A stretch of DNA of 49,244 bases, from contig JAAGNR010000049.1 in assembly GCA_010435995.1 (NCBI GenBank), positions 1 through 49,244 on the forward strand, written 5' to 3'. Made by a program: the position numbers and the translations under genes. Source of the stretch: Ferrovum sp. Lineage in GTDB: Bacteria; Pseudomonadota; Gammaproteobacteria; Burkholderiales; Ferrovaceae. The notes under the pieces were generated by a model, which was not told the origin of the DNA, did not search any database, and saw only the letters and a program-made list of their open reading frames with translations. Below are positions 45,961-49,244 of the stretch, one piece after another (the stretch's first letter is position 1; each line of letters starts with the position of its first letter).

Positions 45961-46174
45961 AAAAATAGTCGCCATGCGTGTCAGGTTGCAAGCTGCAAGG
46001 GTAAAAGTTGTCTGCGCCCTCACCATGGACAATCCGGTGAACCTGGCTTTTCTCAGTCTCCCCACAGTCTTGGTCCAACCAAATATTTCCTCGATTCGCT
46101 TGCGAATGTCCAGACTTATTCCGTATCCGGCATGTCGGGTAGTGCACCTATCGATGGCGCACCGCTTGGTTTTT

Positions 46175-46202
46175 GCGAGGTGTCGTTTCGCGCCATCCCT
46201 GC
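46175..46202 (+). repeat. Short dispersed repeat, copy B (mirror copy)
   Basis: 28-bp core GCGAGGTGTCGTTTCGCGCC followed by ATCCCTGC, between T-run and GAAAA. Confidence 0.75.
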
Positions 46203-46701
46203 GAAAATCTTTTCTTGCCACATGAGGGGTGACCCCACGGTCGCGTACTGCCTATACAAACCCAGACACATCGTAGCCTTTGTCCGCTTCCAAGGTGGCT
46301 CTGTTTGTTCTGATCGAGCGAATCACCATGGTTTTTGCCGCATCCCTTTTGGCGGTGCCAGAGGCATGCGTGGTTTCGACATCCATCGCCAGTCCATTCC
46401 GGTTTTCCATCAGCGCGTGTCCCAAGTAGCACAACCGGGATTTATCCCCTTCGCTCTTCTCGTACAACCGAGCATCGGAATCCGTGGTCGACTGATGGGT
46501 ATCGATCGATCGAGTTTCCCCCTTGAACACCACCGTCGGATCGCGGCTACCACCCTCTGGCGGAGGCGTGTTTCCATCCTTCTTCACAAAACTCTTCATC
46601 GAAGCCCAGGCTTCAATCAGGGTACCATCCACAGAAAAGTGTTCGTTAGACACCAACCTTTGCTATTCAGCCAATGCCAGAACCCGCCTATAAAGTTGTT
46701 C

Positions 46702-46729
46702 GCAGGGACGGAGCGTAGCGACGCCTCGC
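46702..46729 (-). repeat. Short dispersed repeat, copy A (mirror copy)
   Basis: Mirror of the diverged copy with the GCGT-CGCT-ACGC stem, inside the transposase frame. Confidence 0.75.
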
Positions 46730-47269
46730 AAAAATTTACGAGCCACGGTTTCATTAAGCAGTCGGTCCCGGTTGGCACTGAATGTCGAGTGATTCCACAC
46801 TTCCTCATCTATCCCCAACCCCACAAACCAGCGGTACAGCAGGTTGTAGTCAATATGAGCCACCAACTGCCGTTCGGATCGGATGGAAAACAAGGTCTGA
46901 AGCAAACTGGCCCTCAGCAATCGCTCTGGTGGAATAGAGACACGACCAAGATCGGCATACAACGCATCCAATTCGCTATCCATGGATTCCAGAATCGCAT
47001 CCCCCACCGGGCGCAATTTGCGCAGAGGATGATTAGCAAGGCTTTTTTTTTCCAGATTACGGTAACTAAACAGTTCAATCTGAGTAATATTCGCTCCACG
47101 CATGGCACTCACTCTTCTTTGATTCAACAGGATTTATCTCATATTCCCTGTCCGTCTGGGACTGTTCCGGCCTTTTTCAACACCCTGTTAACAAAATCAT
47201 AATGAATGTATCTTTTTTTTATTACCAAACCTTAGCGGTAGTAGCGCCCGTGTTTGCATTTGCCAAATT

Positions 47270-48040
47270 ATGAAAGCAATCATCCTAGCCGGTGGTTTAG
47301 GCACACGTATTAGCGAAGAGTCTCATCTAAGGCCAAAGCCCATGATTGAGATTGGCGGCAAGCCGATTCTCTGGCACATCATGAAAATGTATTCTCATCA
47401 TGGTGTTAATGACTTTATTATTTGCCTCGGATATAAAGGCTACATGATCAAAGAGTATTTCTCGAACTACTTTTTGCATATGTCTGATGTGACTTTCTGC
47501 ATGCGTGAAAACAATATGGAAATTCATCAAAAATTTGCCGAGCCATGGAAAGTAACTTTGGTCGATACGGGTGAACATACAATGACCGGTGGTCGTCTTA
47601 AATGTGTGGCGTCCTACATTGAAGATGAAACCTTCTGTTTTACCTATGGTGACGGCGTTTCTGATATTGATATTTCCAGGCTGATTGATTATCACAAGTC
47701 TTCTGGTCGAAAAGCCACGGTCACAGCAATTCAGCCACCCGGTCGTTATGGTGCGCTACACATTGAAAACGGTGTAGTACAGCATTTCCAGGAAAAGCCA
47801 GCAGGTGATGGAGCCTGGATCAACGGTGGATTTTTTGTCCTTGAACCATCGGTTCTGGATTATCTTGATGACAATGAAACAATCTGGGAGCAACAACCTT
47901 TGCAGCGTTTGGCAATCGAGGGGCAGCTTTCTGCTTATCAACATGAAGGTTTCTGGCAGCCGATGGATACGCTGAGAGATAAAAATCACCTTGAAGAGCT
48001 TTGGCATAGTGGCAACGCACCCTGGAAGAAGTGGAAATGA
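47270..48040 (+). CDS. rfbF: Glucose-1-phosphate cytidylyltransferase (mirror copy)
   Basis: Forms CDP-glucose for rfbG. The 77 bp before its ATG, left between the IS end and the gene, are AT-rich with a run of T's; TTCAAC at the IS tip, 18 bp, then TAATGA is a weak possible hybrid promoter. Without a promoter here the IS could be polar on CDP-sugar synthesis. Confidence 0.93.
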   Translation: MKAIILAGGLGTRISEESHLRPKPMIEIGGKPILWHIMKMYSHHGVNDFIICLGYKGYMIKEYFSNYFLHMSDVTFCMRENNMEIHQKFAEPWKVTLVDTGEHTMTGGRLKCVASYIEDETFCFTYGDGVSDIDISRLIDYHKSSGRKATVTAIQPPGRYGALHIENGVVQHFQEKPAGDGAWINGGFFVLEPSVLDYLDDNETIWEQQPLQRLAIEGQLSAYQHEGFWQPMDTLRDKNHLEELWHSGNAPWKKWK

Positions 48041-49101
48041 ATTCAGATTTTTGGAGTGGTAAGCGAGTTTTTCTGACAGGGCACACTGGTTTCAAAGGTG
48101 GCTGGTTGTCTTTGTGGTTGCAGTCCATGGGCGCAGAAGTTCATGGTTATTCACTTAGCCCGCCAACGGAAACCAATTTTTTTGGTGTGGCAGAAGTTGG
48201 TAAAGGTATGAAGAGCAGCGCCATTGCGGATATTCGGGATGCCGACAAGCTTCGTACTGCCATGCAGGCCGCGCAACCAGAGATTGTTTTTCATCTGGCT
48301 GCACAGCCTCTGGTGCGTTACTCTTATGTTCAACCTGCTGAAACTTATGCGGTAAACGTGATGGGCACGGTGCACTTGCTCGAAGCAGTGCGAGCAACGC
48401 CCGGCGTAAAAGTTGTGGTGAATGTCACGACTGACAAATGCTATGAAAATCGTGAGTGGATTTGGGGCTACCGCGAAAACGAAGCGATGGGTGGCTTTGA
48501 TCCTTATTCAAGCAGCAAGGGCTGTGCCGAGTTGGTGACTTCTGCGTACAGGAGATCGTTTCTTGAGTCGGCTGGGATCGCTTTGGCTTCTGCCCGCGCA
48601 GGAAATGTCATTGGTGGTGGCGATTGGGCTGCTGATCGATTGATACCGGATTTCTTGCGTGCCATGGATGCGGGAAAAACATTGGAAATACGTTCACCCC
48701 AATCCACGCGTCCCTGGCAACATGTGCTTGAGCCGTTGTCAGGTTATCTTTCGTTGGGAGAAAAGCTTTATGTGGAAGGGGCATCGTTTGCCGAGGGCTG
48801 GAATTTTGGTCCGGCAGATGATGATGCGCAGTCAGTGCGCTGGATTGTAGAGCAGTTGACAGAAATGCGAAAAGACATAAAGTGGAAATTCAACGAAACG
48901 CCGCAACCGCATGAGGCAAATTATCTAAAACTGGACAGCAGCAAGGCGCATGTCCAATTGGACTGGCATCCGCAATGGAGATTACGAACTGCATTACAAA
49001 AAACGCTAGACTGGCATGAGGCTTGGCGTAATGCAGAAAACATGAAGGTGGTTACCATGAGGCAGATCGCTGATTACCAATCCACAAAACAAAACGCCTG
49101 A
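48037..49101 (+). CDS. rfbG: CDP-glucose 4,6-dehydratase (mirror copy)
   Basis: ATG 48037 overlaps the rfbF TGA. The frame ends with the usual RQIADYQ-type C-terminus, so the gene is complete and not truncated by the IS1595-type element that begins somewhere in the next 85 bp. GTG 48031 is an alternative start. Confidence 0.92.
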   Translation: MNSDFWSGKRVFLTGHTGFKGGWLSLWLQSMGAEVHGYSLSPPTETNFFGVAEVGKGMKSSAIADIRDADKLRTAMQAAQPEIVFHLAAQPLVRYSYVQPAETYAVNVMGTVHLLEAVRATPGVKVVVNVTTDKCYENREWIWGYRENEAMGGFDPYSSSKGCAELVTSAYRRSFLESAGIALASARAGNVIGGGDWAADRLIPDFLRAMDAGKTLEIRSPQSTRPWQHVLEPLSGYLSLGEKLYVEGASFAEGWNFGPADDDAQSVRWIVEQLTEMRKDIKWKFNETPQPHEANYLKLDSSKAHVQLDWHPQWRLRTALQKTLDWHEAWRNAENMKVVTMRQIADYQSTKQNA

Positions 49102-49131
49102 TTATGTCTCTATCTCAGGCCGTACTGGATA

Positions 49132-49149
49132 ACTGTATAGATATACAGT
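49132..49149. promoter_or_regulatory. LexA/SOS-box-like palindrome (mirror copy)
   Basis: ACTGTATAGATATACAGT with CTGT-N8-ACAG core at 49133-49148, located between the rfbG stop and the transposase ATG at 49186. Confidence 0.5.
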
Positions 49150-49185
49150 ATGCTGACCTCTTGCGAAAACCGTTTGAGGTGAACC

Positions 49186-49244
49186 ATGGCGATCAACAGT
49201 ATCCAGTTTCAGAAGGGGTTGTCGATGAGTGAATTCATCGTGCA
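49186..49244 (+). CDS. IS1595-type transposase, N-terminal fragment (mirror copy)
   Basis: Nineteen codons from ATG 49186 to the contig edge, preceded by GAGGTGAACC. The fact that both contig ends stop at the same base of the same IS gene follows from the palindrome and fits an assembly break at a multicopy element. Confidence 0.6.
   Translation, partial: MAINSIQFQKGLSMSEFIV

Larger units (their letters stand above)
45898..47103 (-). pseudogene. IS5-family transposase with two amber codons (mirror copy)
   Basis: One frame on the minus strand from ATG 47103 with TAG at 46663-46665 and 46252-46254. Repeat copies A and B are inserted in frame and copy C replaces the 3' end. The decay is identical to the left arm down to each repeat copy. 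Confidence 0.8.
45686..47192 (-). mobile_element. IS5-family insertion sequence, decayed (mirror copy)
   Basis: Inverted repeats GTTATCAGGTTGTTGAAAAA (45686-45705) and the mirror of GTTAACAGGGTGTTGAAAAA (47173-47192). In this arm it is clear that the transposase runs against the glycan operon and that the element splits GT2 from rfbF. Confidence 0.85.
24623..49244. repeat. Right arm of a perfect 24.6-kb inverted repeat
   Basis: Exact reverse complement of the left arm, beginning directly at the centre of the palindrome between 24622 and 24623. In this arm the glycan operon reads on the plus strand, from the PKS at 28051 to the dehydratase ending at 49101. Confidence 0.97.

Noticed and set aside
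1-49244. Two functional divergent operons produced by ancient duplication
   Set aside because: No single difference over 24.6 kb, including neutral IS and pseudogene sequence, is incompatible with an old duplication.

Overview
The window is one perfect inverted repeat. Bases 1-24622 and 24623-49244 are exact reverse complements with no spacer (position i pairs with 49245-i), so every gene appears twice in mirror image. Real genetic content is therefore about 24.6 kb. Absolute identity over 24.6 kb, including IS debris, together with contig ends that mirror each other inside the same partial transposase gene, makes a fold-back artefact (assembly walk-back, chimeric amplification or unsplit hairpin read) the first explanation. 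A read-through hairpin telomere or a very recent palindromic duplication cannot be excluded from sequence alone.

The organism looks like a Gram-negative proteobacterium: it has an ABC-transporter-dependent capsule export set (KpsE/KpsM/KpsT type), a RkpA/RkpG-like pair of the kind known from rhizobial K-antigen loci, O-antigen type CDP-sugar genes, and IS5- and IS1595-type insertion sequences. I cannot name the taxon. Base composition is mosaic: the PKS, exporter, DUF4143 and Uup genes are visibly GC-rich, whereas the sulfotransferase/glycosyltransferase genes are AT-rich, as is common in exchanged surface-glycan regions.

Layout of one arm, in transcription order (right arm, + strand): a 2515-aa type I polyketide/fatty-acid synthase (rkpA-like, 28051-35598), an alpha-oxoamine synthase (rkpG-like), a KpsE-like co-polymerase, a KpsM-like permease and a KpsT-like ATPase, then a sulfotransferase/coiled-coil/DUF4214/glycosyltransferase giant split by a one-base frameshift, a two-domain GT2 glycosyltransferase, a decayed IS5-family element, rfbF and rfbG (CDP-glucose synthesis and 4,6-dehydration), an SOS-box-like palindrome, and the first 19 codons of an IS1595-type transposase at the contig edge. 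Apart from the IS, neighbours overlap by a few bases or lie within a few bases of each other, so this reads as one surface-glycan operon. Divergent from the PKS, across a 167-bp gap with a promoter/hairpin, lie a DUF4143 AAA ATPase and an ABC-F ATPase (uup), which ends about 110 bp from the palindrome centre.

Working model (inference): the PKS plus oxoamine synthase make an amino-lipid used as carrier or anchor, the glycosyltransferases and sulfotransferase build and decorate a glycan that includes CDP-derived deoxy sugars, and KpsEMT exports the product. The IS region carries a short dispersed repeat family (four copies in under 1 kb), two of them inserted in frame in the transposase. No tRNA, rRNA or CRISPR array was seen.
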